Positions 1 through 8,392 of a DNA stretch of 64,000 nucleotides are shown here, piece by piece. Each line of letters starts with the position of its first letter. The first letter of the stretch is position 1. The notes below the pieces were generated by a model. The model saw nothing but the letters and a program-made list of their open reading frames with translations, was not told where the DNA came from and made no database searches. The position numbers were made by a program, and so were the translations under genes. This DNA is from Limnothrix sp. FACHB-406 (GTDB lineage Bacteria > Cyanobacteriota > Cyanobacteriia > CACIAM-69d). The stretch is taken from positions 1 to 64,000 of the forward strand of contig NZ_JACJSP010000022.1 of assembly GCF_014698235.1 (NCBI RefSeq), in the 5' to 3' direction.

Positions 1-320
1 TTGTACAGCCACTCATCCAAGGAAGCAGCTTCCCAGATGGGGTAGAAGTGCAAACCGATGGCGTTCGACGAGGGGATCACAGCACCAGAGATGATGTTGT
101 TTCCGTACAGCAGCGAACCAGCCACGGGTTCGCGGATGCCGTCGATGTCAACCGGGGGAGCGCCGATGAAGGCGATGATGTAGCAGATGGTTGCGGTCAG
201 CAGGTTGGGGATCATCAACACACCAAACCAACCGACATAGATCCGGTTGTTGGTGCTGGTGATCCAATCGCAGAAGCGATCCCAACTGCTACCACCTTGA
301 CGGGTGATCGTTGCAGTCAT
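1..320 (-). CDS. psbA: Photosystem II D1 protein, N-terminal part (runs off window)
   Basis: The minus strand encodes the first 106 residues of D1, the photosystem II reaction-centre subunit that binds the primary electron-transfer cofactors and plastoquinone QB in the thylakoid membrane. The ATG lies at 320-318. The reading starts [10 protein letters not shown] and continues through the near-invariant stretches [38 protein letters not shown] and [14 protein letters not shown]. The first membrane helix is at about residues 33-54. The residue-130 Gln/Glu switch that separates low-light and high-light D1 forms lies beyond the window, so the isoform cannot be assigned. Recognition as D1 is certain. 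Confidence 0.98.
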   Translation of the reverse strand, partial: MTATITRQGGSSWDRFCDWITSTNNRIYVGWFGVLMIPNLLTATICYIIAFIGAPPVDIDGIREPVAGSLLYGNNIISGAVIPSSNAIGLHFYPIWEAASLDEWLY

Positions 321-779
321 TTGTAAATGAATCCGTGTTGAAGAATGGAAATGAGGCAATTGGAAATTGATGAATTATGTCAATCCAAATTGCTTTTTAG
401 ATCCTAGAGACTTACCTTCCGTAACGTCCACGAAGTTGAATATATTTTTATGAAAAAGCTTGATTGAATTTAAAGTAAAACAAACAACGATTGAGTTTCG
501 TAAAATTAATAATAAGCAATGTAAATGAATCTAAAGAAATTGTTACAAAGCAATGCCGCACAACGGAGAGAGTCGATCGAACGCAGCTCGTGATACTAAG
601 CCGATCGCGCGTGATCAACGGCGATCGAGCGCGTTTGAACAAGTTTTTTAATGAAGTGCGTTTGATTAGGCGTGTTTAATTAGGCGCATTTGATCAAACA
701 CGATTGAACAAGATTGAAATTGAGCAAAACCGAACGATCCGGCAGGTCAATCCCTCGCCGTCACCGAGCAGTGATCAGC
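321..779. other. AT-rich intergenic region upstream of psbA
   Basis: This gap lies upstream of psbA (minus strand) and downstream of the tab2-like gene. It should hold the psbA promoter and leader. On the minus strand a TTGACA hexamer occurs at 383-378, but no convincing -10 follows it. Another AT-rich stretch is at 430-500. From about 650 to 735 the sequence is a degenerate repeat of units resembling GCGTTTGATTAGGC. No gene is supported. Confidence 0.5.
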
Positions 780-1655
780 TCAGGCAGGTTGCAAAAACCA
801 AAGCCCCGTATAGGTCATGCCGGAATTATCCGGTTGAATAAGCAAGAAGTGCAGGTGGCGCACGGTGGACTTTCGAGACTCAAACGCGAGGCCAGCTTGG
901 CGCAATTCCGAATCTTGGCTGGTGGCTAAAATCCATCGATCGCACAGGCCGGCTTCCAAGATTACCCCATCCGGCTCGCCGGGCACGAAGCTGAGGGCAA
1001 CGGGCTGCACACCATTGAGCCATTGGGCCAACGCACGCGATCGCCGCCCACCGTTCACCACAACCCCGGGAATAGGAGCCTTGGCAGACAATCCCAGGCG
1101 ATCGGGAAATAATTCCGAAGGGCGATCGCCGTAGGGGATGGGCCGCTGGGCTAACTGCCGAGCCAACACCTCCGCCGACAAACTGGCAAACCCCCAAGAA
1201 TCCCCCCATAGCGAGTCCGCCAGGGGCAAAGGTGGCGGCGAATCGATCGCCAAGGGATCGTAAGGCTGACCGGTGGCCGGGTCGAGCAGGGTGGACTCGA
1301 TCGCCCGTTTTTGCAACCAATCCTTCAGCGCTTGGGTGCGGCGGGTGGCGGTCACGGGCCAACCCAACCGCGAAGCCGCCGCTTCCACCAAACTCAGGGA
1401 TTGGGGCCGAAACACACAGAGCCGATCGGGCGGGGTAGCATTGTCACCCATAGCCGCCACCAGCCGCTCCGTTAACCAATTGGTGTCGATCGAGCTTTGG
1501 GGGCAAACATCTCGAAACACAAACGTTTGGGACCGATCGCACAGGACTAATTCCCAAAGGGGTTGCCCTGCGGTGTCGGTCATGGGCCGACGATAAAAAT
1601 CGACTTCCCAAATTTGTTGATTGATGGGTTGATTGGTCACCGGTTGATTTGTCAC
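780..1655 (-). CDS. Tab2/Atab2-like RNA-binding protein (DUF1092)
   Basis: A 291-aa protein matching the cyanobacterial and chloroplast Tab2 family. The family signature is visible: an N-terminal WEVDFYRRP block, then WELVLCD, and a C-terminal GLWFLQ ending. In chloroplasts, Tab2 and Atab2 bind RNA and promote translation of photosystem I reaction-centre mRNA; a similar role here is inferred from family only. The first 14 residues (MTNQPVTNQPINQQ) are encoded by a degenerate tandem repeat that continues upstream, so the true start could be internal to this stretch. It lies near psbA, but a 459-bp gap argues against co-transcription. Confidence 0.85.
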   Translation of the reverse strand: MTNQPVTNQPINQQIWEVDFYRRPMTDTAGQPLWELVLCDRSQTFVFRDVCPQSSIDTNWLTERLVAAMGDNATPPDRLCVFRPQSLSLVEAAASRLGWPVTATRRTQALKDWLQKRAIESTLLDPATGQPYDPLAIDSPPPLPLADSLWGDSWGFASLSAEVLARQLAQRPIPYGDRPSELFPDRLGLSAKAPIPGVVVNGGRRSRALAQWLNGVQPVALSFVPGEPDGVILEAGLCDRWILATSQDSELRQAGLAFESRKSTVRHLHFLLIQPDNSGMTYTGLWFLQPA

Positions 1656-1692
1656 TGGTTAATCTGTAATTGGTTAATTAATTGGTTGATTA
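1613..1692. repeat. Degenerate tandem repeat (TTGGTTGATTAAT-like)
   Basis: About 80 bp of imperfect units built from TTGGTTAAT and GGTTGATT words. The tract spans the start of the tab2-like gene and is translated as repeated TNQP/INQ residues. It resembles the short tandemly repeated elements common in cyanobacterial intergenic DNA. Confidence 0.6.
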
Positions 1693-1763
1693 ATCGCTGA
1701 AACCGTCGGAAGCACAACAAGTTTGAACCCCAAAGTCTGAAACACACAGAGCAGGCAACTTCC

Positions 1764-2693
1764 ATGGCTCGATCGTTGGTGCTGGTGAATTCTCCCCAAG
1801 TGACCCGTAACAGTCGATCGCCCCTGTGGGCCCTTCTGTTGGGCGTTGCGTTAACCGGCTGTGGCGGGGGCAGCATGGCCAACAAAGCCGCCGCACCCAT
1901 GCCCGAGGCCATGGCTCCCGCAGCGGGCGGCCAAGAGCGCCAGGCATTAGCCCCCAACGATAGCGATTTGGCGGCCAATGCGCAGTCGCCCCCCAGCCCG
2001 ATCGCCCAACCGCAACTGATCAAAACCGTCACCCTGGCCCTGAAGGCAGATTCGGTCACCAAAGCCCTGGAAGCCACCCAAGCGATCGTCAAGGAAAATC
2101 AGGGCGATGTGATTAGTCTCAACGATCGCCGCACCGACACCAGCCGGATCGCAGAATTACAGTTTCGGGTTCCCGCCAACCAACTCGATCGCGCCGTGGC
2201 CGCCGTCACCCAATTGGGTTACCTGCAAAACCGAGCCATGCAAGCGGAAGACGTGACTGATCAACTGGTGGATGCCGATGCCCGGTTACGCAACTTGCGC
2301 CGCACCGAAGACAGCTTGCTCGCCTTGCTGCAAAAATCTGGCTCCGTGCGCGACATTTTGGCGGTGAATCAACAGGTCAGCCAAACTCGCCAACAGATTG
2401 AGCAAATTGAAGCCCAACTGAAAAATCTGCGCACCCGCGTGGCCTATTCCACCGTGAACTTAACGATCGAACAGAGCGTGGCTGGTTTGGCCGATGCCAA
2501 CCCCATTACGGCCCAGTTGGCGGAAACCTGGGGTAAGGCGACGCAATCGGTGGGTCAAGTCACGATCGGCCTCTTGCAAATCACCCTGTGGCTGTTGGCC
2601 TACACCCCCTATTGGTTACTGTTCGGGCTGGGCATTTGGGCAATGCGCCGCTGGGCCCTTCGGCGGGCCCAAAATCAATCCGCCAACCATTAA
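1764..2693 (+). CDS. DUF4349 lipoprotein
   Basis: A 309-aa protein with a lipoprotein signal peptide: a hydrophobic stretch LWALLLGVALTGC ends in a lipobox with the lipidated cysteine at residue 33. An Ala/Pro-rich linker (about 35-85) follows. The DUF4349 core runs from about 85 to 250 and includes the recognisable VPANQLDRAVAAV segment and a helical coiled-coil part (DADARLRNLRRTEDSLLALL, then QQVSQTRQQIEQIEAQLK). A C-terminal transmembrane helix (about 265-295) ends in a basic tail. The protein is therefore expected to be anchored at both ends at the plasma membrane. Molecular function is unknown; some relatives are annotated as putative zinc-binding or envelope proteins. Confidence 0.85.
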   Translation: MARSLVLVNSPQVTRNSRSPLWALLLGVALTGCGGGSMANKAAAPMPEAMAPAAGGQERQALAPNDSDLAANAQSPPSPIAQPQLIKTVTLALKADSVTKALEATQAIVKENQGDVISLNDRRTDTSRIAELQFRVPANQLDRAVAAVTQLGYLQNRAMQAEDVTDQLVDADARLRNLRRTEDSLLALLQKSGSVRDILAVNQQVSQTRQQIEQIEAQLKNLRTRVAYSTVNLTIEQSVAGLADANPITAQLAETWGKATQSVGQVTIGLLQITLWLLAYTPYWLLFGLGIWAMRRWALRRAQNQSANH

Positions 2694-2848
2694 TTCACGA
2701 CCAATTCACGACCAATTCACGACTCATTCACAGTCCTTGATTCATCAATTCATCGATTATTCACTCACCTATTCATGGATTTATTGGCCAATCAATGGGT
2801 TTGTCAGTCAATGCATTTGCCAATCAATGCATTGGTTAATCGCTTGCC
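2694..2848. repeat. Degenerate ATTCACGACCA / CAATCAATGCATT repeats
   Basis: Immediately after the DUF4349 stop there are three near-copies of AATTCACGACC, then ATTCATC/ATTCACT words, then CAATCAATG words up to the end of the convergent aminotransferase gene. No good hairpin terminator stands out. Confidence 0.6.
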
Positions 2849-4021
2849 CTAAACCCCGACACAGTTCGTCGGCAAAGGAACCGCAGTCAACACCTCTCGC
2901 AGGTCGTTGATGACGCGATCCTGTTGCTCTGGGGTCAGCTCTGGGAACATGGGCAAGGACAAGACACAATGGCCCAATTGCTCGGAAACGGGCAAAGATC
3001 CCGGCTGATAGCCCAAGTTGGCGTAGACCGCTTGTAGGTGCAGCGGCAGAGGATAGTAAACCGCTGTCCCCACACCGCGATCTTGCAGGGCTTGCCGCAA
3101 CCGATCGCGCAGTTCTGGGCCAGCGCTGCCCTCGCCCACTTGGATTGTGTATTGATTCCAAACGCTAGTTCCACCAGCGATCGCCTGGGGCAAACGCAGG
3201 CCCGGCAAACCGGCGAGACCCTGTTGATAGCGCTGGGCGATCGCGGTGCGCTGTTGGTTCCACTGATCGAGCGATCGCAACTTAATTTGCAGAATCACCG
3301 CCTGAATGGCATCGAGGCGACTATTCACCCCGATCGCCTCGTGGTAGTAGCGTTGGCGCTGGCCATGCTCCCGCAACATCCGCAAATCCGCCGCCAGTTG
3401 AGGATCGTTCACGGTCATGGCCCCGCCATCGCCGCAAGCGCCCAAATTTTTGGTGGGATAGAAACTAAAGCAACCCACGTGGCCAATGCTGCCCACCCGT
3501 CGATCGCCCCACTTTGCTCCCGTGGCCTGGGCACAATCTTCAATCACCCACAGGTTGCTGGCCCGGGCGATCGTCATCAGCCGCTCCATATCCACCGGCT
3601 GGCCAAACAGGTGTACGGGAATAATCGCTTTGGTGCGCGGCCCGATCGCCCGTTCCACCGCGTCCAGATCCAGGTTAAAGGTCTCCGCATCCACATCCAC
3701 AAACACCGGAACCGCACCCACTGCGCTCACGGTTTCCGTGGTGGCAATGAAGGTGAAAGGCGGCACAATCACCTCATCCCCCGGGCCAACACCCAGGGCC
3801 CGCAACGCCAAATACAGAGCATCGGTTCCGGAATTACAGGCCACACAGAATTCCGTACCCACATAGCGGGCAAAATCCTGCTCAAAGGACTCGATCGCCG
3901 CGCCGCCAATGTATTTACCGGAAGCCAATACCTCCAAGACCGCCGCATTCACTTCGTCGCGAATTTGCGGAAATTGCTCCGTTAGATTAAACGCAGGAAC
4001 GTTACTCACCACGCACACCAC
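2849..4021 (-). CDS. DegT/DnrJ/EryC1/StrS family PLP-dependent aminotransferase
   Basis: A 390-aa fold-type I sugar aminotransferase. Visible features are the N-terminal ASGKYIGGAAIESFE block, the cofactor-binding CNSGTDALYLAL, the PPFTFIATTE segment, IEDCAQATGA and the Schiff-base lysine at about residue 191 in FYPTKNLGACGDGGA. Family members transaminate nucleotide-linked keto-sugars for cell-surface glycans or antibiotics; the substrate here cannot be told from sequence. No ATG begins the frame: several consecutive GTG codons (4021-4007) are possible, and the fourth (near 4009) gives the family-like start MSNVPAFNL. It is divergent from ntrC. Confidence 0.9.
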   Translation of the reverse strand: MVCVVSNVPAFNLTEQFPQIRDEVNAAVLEVLASGKYIGGAAIESFEQDFARYVGTEFCVACNSGTDALYLALRALGVGPGDEVIVPPFTFIATTETVSAVGAVPVFVDVDAETFNLDLDAVERAIGPRTKAIIPVHLFGQPVDMERLMTIARASNLWVIEDCAQATGAKWGDRRVGSIGHVGCFSFYPTKNLGACGDGGAMTVNDPQLAADLRMLREHGQRQRYYHEAIGVNSRLDAIQAVILQIKLRSLDQWNQQRTAIAQRYQQGLAGLPGLRLPQAIAGGTSVWNQYTIQVGEGSAGPELRDRLRQALQDRGVGTAVYYPLPLHLQAVYANLGYQPGSLPVSEQLGHCVLSLPMFPELTPEQQDRVINDLREVLTAVPLPTNCVGV

Positions 4022-4142
4022 ACCATCACATTGATTTTAGGGTGACATCCTTCCTGCCTTGAAGCAACGGGGCAAGGGTTAATCAATACCTGAACGAATG
4101 CCTACACTGCTGAATCAATTGCTGGGATGGCAACGGAATTCT

Positions 4143-4166
4143 GACTATGCTATTTTATTCATAGTC
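4143..4166. promoter_or_regulatory. 7-bp inverted repeat at the ntrC start
   Basis: GACTATG (4143-4149) and CATAGTC (4160-4166) form a perfect inverted repeat with a 10-nt AT-rich spacer. It ends 3 nt before the probable ntrC ATG at 4170. It could be an operator or an mRNA hairpin that occludes the start. It supports the downstream start, since a longer reading would translate through it. Confidence 0.4.
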
Positions 4167-4169
4167 GGT

Positions 4170-5579
4170 ATGAGTTTAGATAAAGCATCCATGACCAGCG
4201 CCGCTTCTGCACCCAACACCGTTGAAAATGTCGTGATCATCGGTTCCGGCCCCGCCGGTTACACGGCTGCCATCTATGCCGCTCGTGCCAACTTGAAACC
4301 TTTTATGTTTGCGGGCTTCCAGGCGGGCGGTCTGCCCGGTGGCCAACTGATGACCACCACGGAAGTGGAAAATTTCCCCGGCTTCCCGGAGGGCATCACG
4401 GGCCCACAATTGATGGATCGGATGCGCGCCCAGGCGGAACGGTGGGGCACGGAGGTGGTGACGGAAGATGTCACCTTTGTGGACTTGAGCCAGCGGCCCT
4501 TTGTGGTGCGATCGACCGATCGGGAATTGCGAGCCCACAGCGTCATCATTGCCACCGGAGCCACGGCCAAGCGGCTGGGGCTGCCCAGCGAAACGGAATT
4601 TTGGAACCGGGGCATTTCCGCCTGCGCCATTTGTGATGGAGCCATGCCCATGTTCCAAAACGCCGAGCTGGTGGTGATTGGTGGGGGCGACTCGGCCGCC
4701 GAAGAAGCGATGTACCTGACGAAATATGGCTCACGGGTGCATTTGTTGGTGCGATCGGACAAAATGCGGGCCAGCAAGGCCATGCAAGACCGGGTGTTGG
4801 CCAATGCCAAGATCACGGTTCATTGGCACACCACCGCGATCGATGTGGTGGGGGACGAAACGGGCATGACCGGCCTACGGGTCCAGCACCAGCAAACCGG
4901 CGAAGAATCAACGATCGCCGCCCGTGGTTTGTTCTACGCGATCGGGCACAAACCCAACACCGATTTGTTTGTGGGGCAGCTTGACCTAGACGAGGTGGGC
5001 TATATCAAAACCCGTCCCCACAGCGTGGAAACCAGCGTGGAAGGGGTGTTTGCGGCCGGTGATGTGCAAGATCATGAATATCGGCAAGCGATCACGGCGG
5101 CCGGAACCGGTTGCGCAGCGGCCCTGTTGGCGGAACGGTGGCTTTCGGCTCAGGGCTTGGCCCAGGAGGTGAAGCGCGACAGCACCGAGCCAACGGCGGC
5201 CTCCGTGACCGAAGACAAGCCGATCGTGGCGGATACGGAAGAAACTTTCAATCCACAAGCCACACGCCACTTTGGCGGCTACGCGGTTCGCAAGCTTTAC
5301 CACGAGACCGATCGCCCCTTGGTGGTGAAGTTCGTTGCCCCCGATTGCGGCCCTTGCCACATCCTGAAGCCCATGCTGGATAAGGTGGTGGATGAATTTG
5401 AGGGGCAAATCCACTTTGTGGAGGTGGATGTGAAGGATGAGCCACAAATTGCCGAAGGGGCGGGGGTCACCGGAACGCCAACGGTGATGATTTTCCACAA
5501 CAAGGCCAAGGCAGCGGAGTTTCGCGGCGTGAAGCAAAAGAGTGAGTATCGCCAGGCGATCGCCCAACTCCTGAGCTAA
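4170..5579 (+). CDS. ntrC: NADPH-thioredoxin reductase / thioredoxin fusion (NTRC)
   Basis: A two-domain flavoenzyme of about 469 aa. The FAD-binding motif [19 protein letters not shown] is at the N terminus, the reductase active site CAIC at Cys152/Cys155, and the NADPH motif [16 protein letters not shown] follows. After a linker (about residues 325-360) comes a thioredoxin domain with CGPC at Cys393/Cys396. NTRC passes electrons from NADPH to 2-Cys peroxiredoxin and other thiol targets in oxygenic phototrophs. The open frame extends upstream to 4098, but homologous N termini begin shortly before the FAD motif, so ATG 4170 or ATG 4191 is preferred. The gene ends 23 bp before convergent nadB. 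Confidence 0.95.
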   Translation: MSLDKASMTSAASAPNTVENVVIIGSGPAGYTAAIYAARANLKPFMFAGFQAGGLPGGQLMTTTEVENFPGFPEGITGPQLMDRMRAQAERWGTEVVTEDVTFVDLSQRPFVVRSTDRELRAHSVIIATGATAKRLGLPSETEFWNRGISACAICDGAMPMFQNAELVVIGGGDSAAEEAMYLTKYGSRVHLLVRSDKMRASKAMQDRVLANAKITVHWHTTAIDVVGDETGMTGLRVQHQQTGEESTIAARGLFYAIGHKPNTDLFVGQLDLDEVGYIKTRPHSVETSVEGVFAAGDVQDHEYRQAITAAGTGCAAALLAERWLSAQGLAQEVKRDSTEPTAASVTEDKPIVADTEETFNPQATRHFGGYAVRKLYHETDRPLVVKFVAPDCGPCHILKPMLDKVVDEFEGQIHFVEVDVKDEPQIAEGAGVTGTPTVMIFHNKAKAAEFRGVKQKSEYRQAIAQLLS

Positions 5580-5602
5580 GTTGCCATAAGGCGATCGAAC
5601 GA

Positions 5603-7351
5603 TCAGACCCAAGGGAGACTGGTGCGATCGCCCAAACCCGATTGGGAAATCCAGCGCTTGTTCCCCTGCAACAGGGTGTGACAAGCCCAAGCTGGATCCG
5701 TGTTGGGGTGATCCACTCGATAGTGACCGCCGCGACTTTCCGTTCGGAACAGGGCACTCTCCAGCAACGAGGTGGCCACATCCAGCAAGTTGCGTGTTTC
5801 CACCCACTGATGTACCGCCGAGATTGCGCGATCGTCCAAAATTTGGCAGGTTTCACCCGGCTGCAATTGGGTCAACAATTGTTGAATCGGCAAGTTGCGC
5901 AGGGTGGATTGGGCCGCTTGCAACTGGGCGATCGCGTCGATCAGGGTCGATGATTTGCGACAAATGCCCGCCGCACTCCAAACCAGCTTGGGCAAATAAT
6001 TTCGCCAGTGCGCCAAGTCCGGCGATGGCTCAAAGGCGATGGTCGGCAGCGACAAGCACCGCTCGATCGGCAGTACCGACCCTTGGGCCACGGTCAAGTT
6101 TCGGAACTGGGCCCCAAACACAATGCATTCCAACAAGGAATTACTGGCCAAGCGATTGGCCCCATGCACCCCGGTGCTGGCGGTTTCGCCCACGGCATAT
6201 AGCCCCCCTAAGGAGGTGCAATTGGCTCGATCGGTCGCAATGCCCCCCATCCAATAGTGGGCCGCGGGCGACACGGGAATCGGCTCCCGCAGCGGATCGA
6301 TGCCCCAATCACGACAAGCCTTCAAGATATTGGGAAACCGGTGCAAAATTTGCGCTTCGGGAATGGGTTGTAAGTCCAACCACACCCGATCGCCCCCATG
6401 CCGTTGCAAGTGGGAATAGACGGCCCGACTGACTGCATCACGCGGGGCCAACTCTCCCGCTTCATGAAAATCAAAAGCAAACCGCCGCCCTTGGTCATCC
6501 ACCAAGTGGGCCCCCTCACCCCGCACCGCCTCGCTGATGAGAAAGTGCGGTGCGCCGGGAATATCCAAGGCCGTGGGGTGAAACTGCACAAATTCCAAGT
6601 CGCGCAGCACGGCCCCAGCGCGATAGGCCATGGCCACGCCGTCGCCCGTGCTAACGCTGGGATTGGTGGTGTGGGCAAAAACCTGGCCGCCGCCGCCCGT
6701 GGCCAAGATCGTGGCTCCGGCCGCCAGCCACCGCAGTTGCCCTTCCTGCAAACAGGCAATTCCTTGGCAACTTTGTCGATCGGGGGTCAGCCACAGGTCA
6801 ATCGCCAGGGTTTCCGACAGCACCGTAATGTTCGATCGCTCCAACACCCGCGCCACCAAGGCACTCACCACCGCTCGCCCCGTTGCATCCGCCGCATGGA
6901 GCACCCGCCGTCGGGAGTGAGCCGCCTCCAGGGTGACGGCCAACTGTCCCTGATCGCGATCGAACGCCACCCCCAGTTCCACCAACTGCGCCACGCAGGC
7001 CGGCGCTTCCGCCACCAAAAATTCCACCGCCACCCGATCGCACAGGCCCGCCCCTGCCGCCAGCGTGTCGGCCACATGCAACGCCACCGAATCATCGGGA
7101 GCCGTCACCGCCGCCAGCCCCCCTTGGGCCCAATCACTCGCCGATCGCGACACCGTGGCCTTGGTCACCACCGCCACCGACAGCTCAGCCGGTAAACAGA
7201 GGGCTGAATATAACCCCGCCGCCCCACAACCCACCACGATCACATCAAAGCGATCGACCGTTGGGCGCTCAATTTCCACAGCCGGCAAAGGGTCATGCAT
7301 CATTGGGCACAGAAAGCTAAAAATCGTGGGATTGCCAAGCAAAAGCGCCAC
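5603..7351 (-). CDS. nadB: L-aspartate oxidase
   Basis: A flavoprotein of the succinate dehydrogenase/fumarate reductase family that oxidises L-aspartate to iminoaspartate, the first step of de novo NAD synthesis. The FAD site VVGCGAAGLYSAL, the SASDWAQGGLAAV segment, the active-site FHPTAL motif and SEAVRGEGAHLVD are all present, as is GLYAVGETASTGVHGANRLA near the middle. The C-terminal helical part is intact. The frame opens at 7351 (582 aa), but MMHDPLPAVEIERP at about 7303 is the more likely start because it gives a normal distance to the FAD motif. It stands alone, convergent with ntrC. Confidence 0.95.
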   Translation of the reverse strand: MALLLGNPTIFSFLCPMMHDPLPAVEIERPTVDRFDVIVVGCGAAGLYSALCLPAELSVAVVTKATVSRSASDWAQGGLAAVTAPDDSVALHVADTLAAGAGLCDRVAVEFLVAEAPACVAQLVELGVAFDRDQGQLAVTLEAAHSRRRVLHAADATGRAVVSALVARVLERSNITVLSETLAIDLWLTPDRQSCQGIACLQEGQLRWLAAGATILATGGGGQVFAHTTNPSVSTGDGVAMAYRAGAVLRDLEFVQFHPTALDIPGAPHFLISEAVRGEGAHLVDDQGRRFAFDFHEAGELAPRDAVSRAVYSHLQRHGGDRVWLDLQPIPEAQILHRFPNILKACRDWGIDPLREPIPVSPAAHYWMGGIATDRANCTSLGGLYAVGETASTGVHGANRLASNSLLECIVFGAQFRNLTVAQGSVLPIERCLSLPTIAFEPSPDLAHWRNYLPKLVWSAAGICRKSSTLIDAIAQLQAAQSTLRNLPIQQLLTQLQPGETCQILDDRAISAVHQWVETRNLLDVATSLLESALFRTESRGGHYRVDHPNTDPAWACHTLLQGNKRWISQSGLGDRTSLPWV

Positions 7352-7441
7352 AGCCAGCGATCACCGCCGCCAAGCCGCAACAGACGCTGCATGTCTCGGA
7401 TCACTGCCCGAGACCTAACGAGATTCAACCAGATTTAAGCA

Positions 7442-7488
7442 AAAGGCGATCGCGCCGGGAGCTAAACCACCGCTGCGCAATCGCCTTT
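7442..7488 (-). terminator. Putative psbU terminator hairpin
   Basis: AAAGGCGAT and ATCGCCTTT are exact complements, extended by GCGC/GCGC across a one-base bulge. The loop is about 19 nt. Read on the minus strand the stem is followed by TTTTGCTT. It lies about 200 nt beyond the psbU stop, which is far for a dedicated terminator, but it also separates psbU from nadB. Confidence 0.4.
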
Positions 7489-7601
7489 AATAATCTAGTT
7501 CACGGATTCCGGATACGGGAATTCCGAGTGCGGGGCCCCAAACCCGATGGAGCAATCAAACCGGCCAAGCCGATCATCGGGCGGGGTGAGTCACTATCTT
7601 C

Positions 7602-7634
7602 GGTTCCAGTGGCAATATTGCGATCACCGGAACC
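7602..7634. other. Imperfect stem-loop 3' of psbU
   Basis: GGTTCCAGTG pairs with CACCGGAACC with one mismatch. The interior contains the perfect palindrome GCAATATTGC (7612-7621). It lies 52 nt past the psbU stop on the minus strand and has no U-tract, so an mRNA-stabilising or processing structure is as plausible as a terminator. Confidence 0.35.
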
Positions 7635-7685
7635 CTTGATTAGCCCTTTGATTAGTCTTGGAAACCAATCAGGGGCAACCTAACG

Positions 7686-8075
7686 TTATTTGTAAACGCC
7701 ATCGTTAATGCGGTGATCCCCTTCATTGAAGATCGGATCCTGTTCCGTCACCGTGAAGGTGCCCGCATCCAAGTAATCCTTTAAAAGGCTCTGTTGCCGA
7801 TCGCTCAGGCCGCCAATCTTCAGCACTTCTTCCGGCGCACTGTAGGGCGCATTCGCAATAATCTTTTGCGCCAACGTCGGGTACAGACCCCGGTAAGCCT
7901 TGAAGTTGCTGATATTGGTATTGTTCAAATCAATTTTTTTGCCAAATTCCGTCGCCAACTTGGCATCGGCATTGTTTAAAGATGCTTCAGCCCATGCAGC
8001 CTGAGGATAGCCCGCGCCAATCCACGTGAGCGCGACCAGGGCGATCGCAAATACCAGGCGAACAAACCGTTTCAT
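7686..8075 (-). CDS. psbU: Photosystem II 12-kDa extrinsic protein PsbU
   Basis: A 129-aa lumenal protein that stabilises the oxygen-evolving complex on the lumen side of photosystem II. A signal peptide (MKRF, then a hydrophobic core ending in AAWA) precedes the mature part. The mature part carries the PsbU helix-hairpin-helix-like fold: KIDLNNTNISNF, YRGLYPTLAQKI and the C-terminal DRINDGVYK-like ending (HRINDGVYK). The start at 8075 is set by a strong ribosome binding site AAGGAGGT at about 8086-8093; the open frame continues nine codons further upstream through it. Confidence 0.97.
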   Translation of the reverse strand: MKRFVRLVFAIALVALTWIGAGYPQAAWAEASLNNADAKLATEFGKKIDLNNTNISNFKAYRGLYPTLAQKIIANAPYSAPEEVLKIGGLSDRQQSLLKDYLDAGTFTVTEQDPIFNEGDHRINDGVYK

Positions 8076-8392
8076 GAGAACCGGTACCTCCTTACAAGAC
8101 ACAGCAAATCATGGCGGAACCACCAACGCGATCGCGCTTCGCTCTCAGTTACCCATGGGCACCGAGACTGGGCAACGGCCTTCGCTGGTGAAAAAGTCGA
8201 ATAATATCACCAGTATCTCAAGTTTCGAGCCACCTGCGACCGGGCTGATGGAAGCCCCACCAACCTTTTTCGCTATTGCTCGCAAACAGACAAACGGGCG
8301 AGAGCCAGTCGAGAGCTAATTGTTGCATAGATTTTGGGCGTGCGATCGCCCATTCTTGACTGCCACCCTTAGGCCCAACAGGCTCCCGAGCC
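8076..8392. other. psbU upstream region
   Basis: This 317-bp gap contains the psbU leader with its AAGGAGG site and presumably its promoter. No second gene is supported. Confidence 0.5.

Larger units (their letters stand above)
7352..7685. other. Intergenic region between psbU and nadB
   Basis: No gene is seen in this 334-bp stretch. It holds two hairpins described separately: an imperfect one at 7602-7634 and a stronger GC-rich one at 7442-7488. On the minus strand it is both the psbU 3' region and the nadB promoter region. Confidence 0.5.

Noticed and set aside
378-383. TTGACA as a psbA -35 element
   Set aside because: No -10 hexamer follows at a usable spacing on the minus strand, so it was not called as a promoter.
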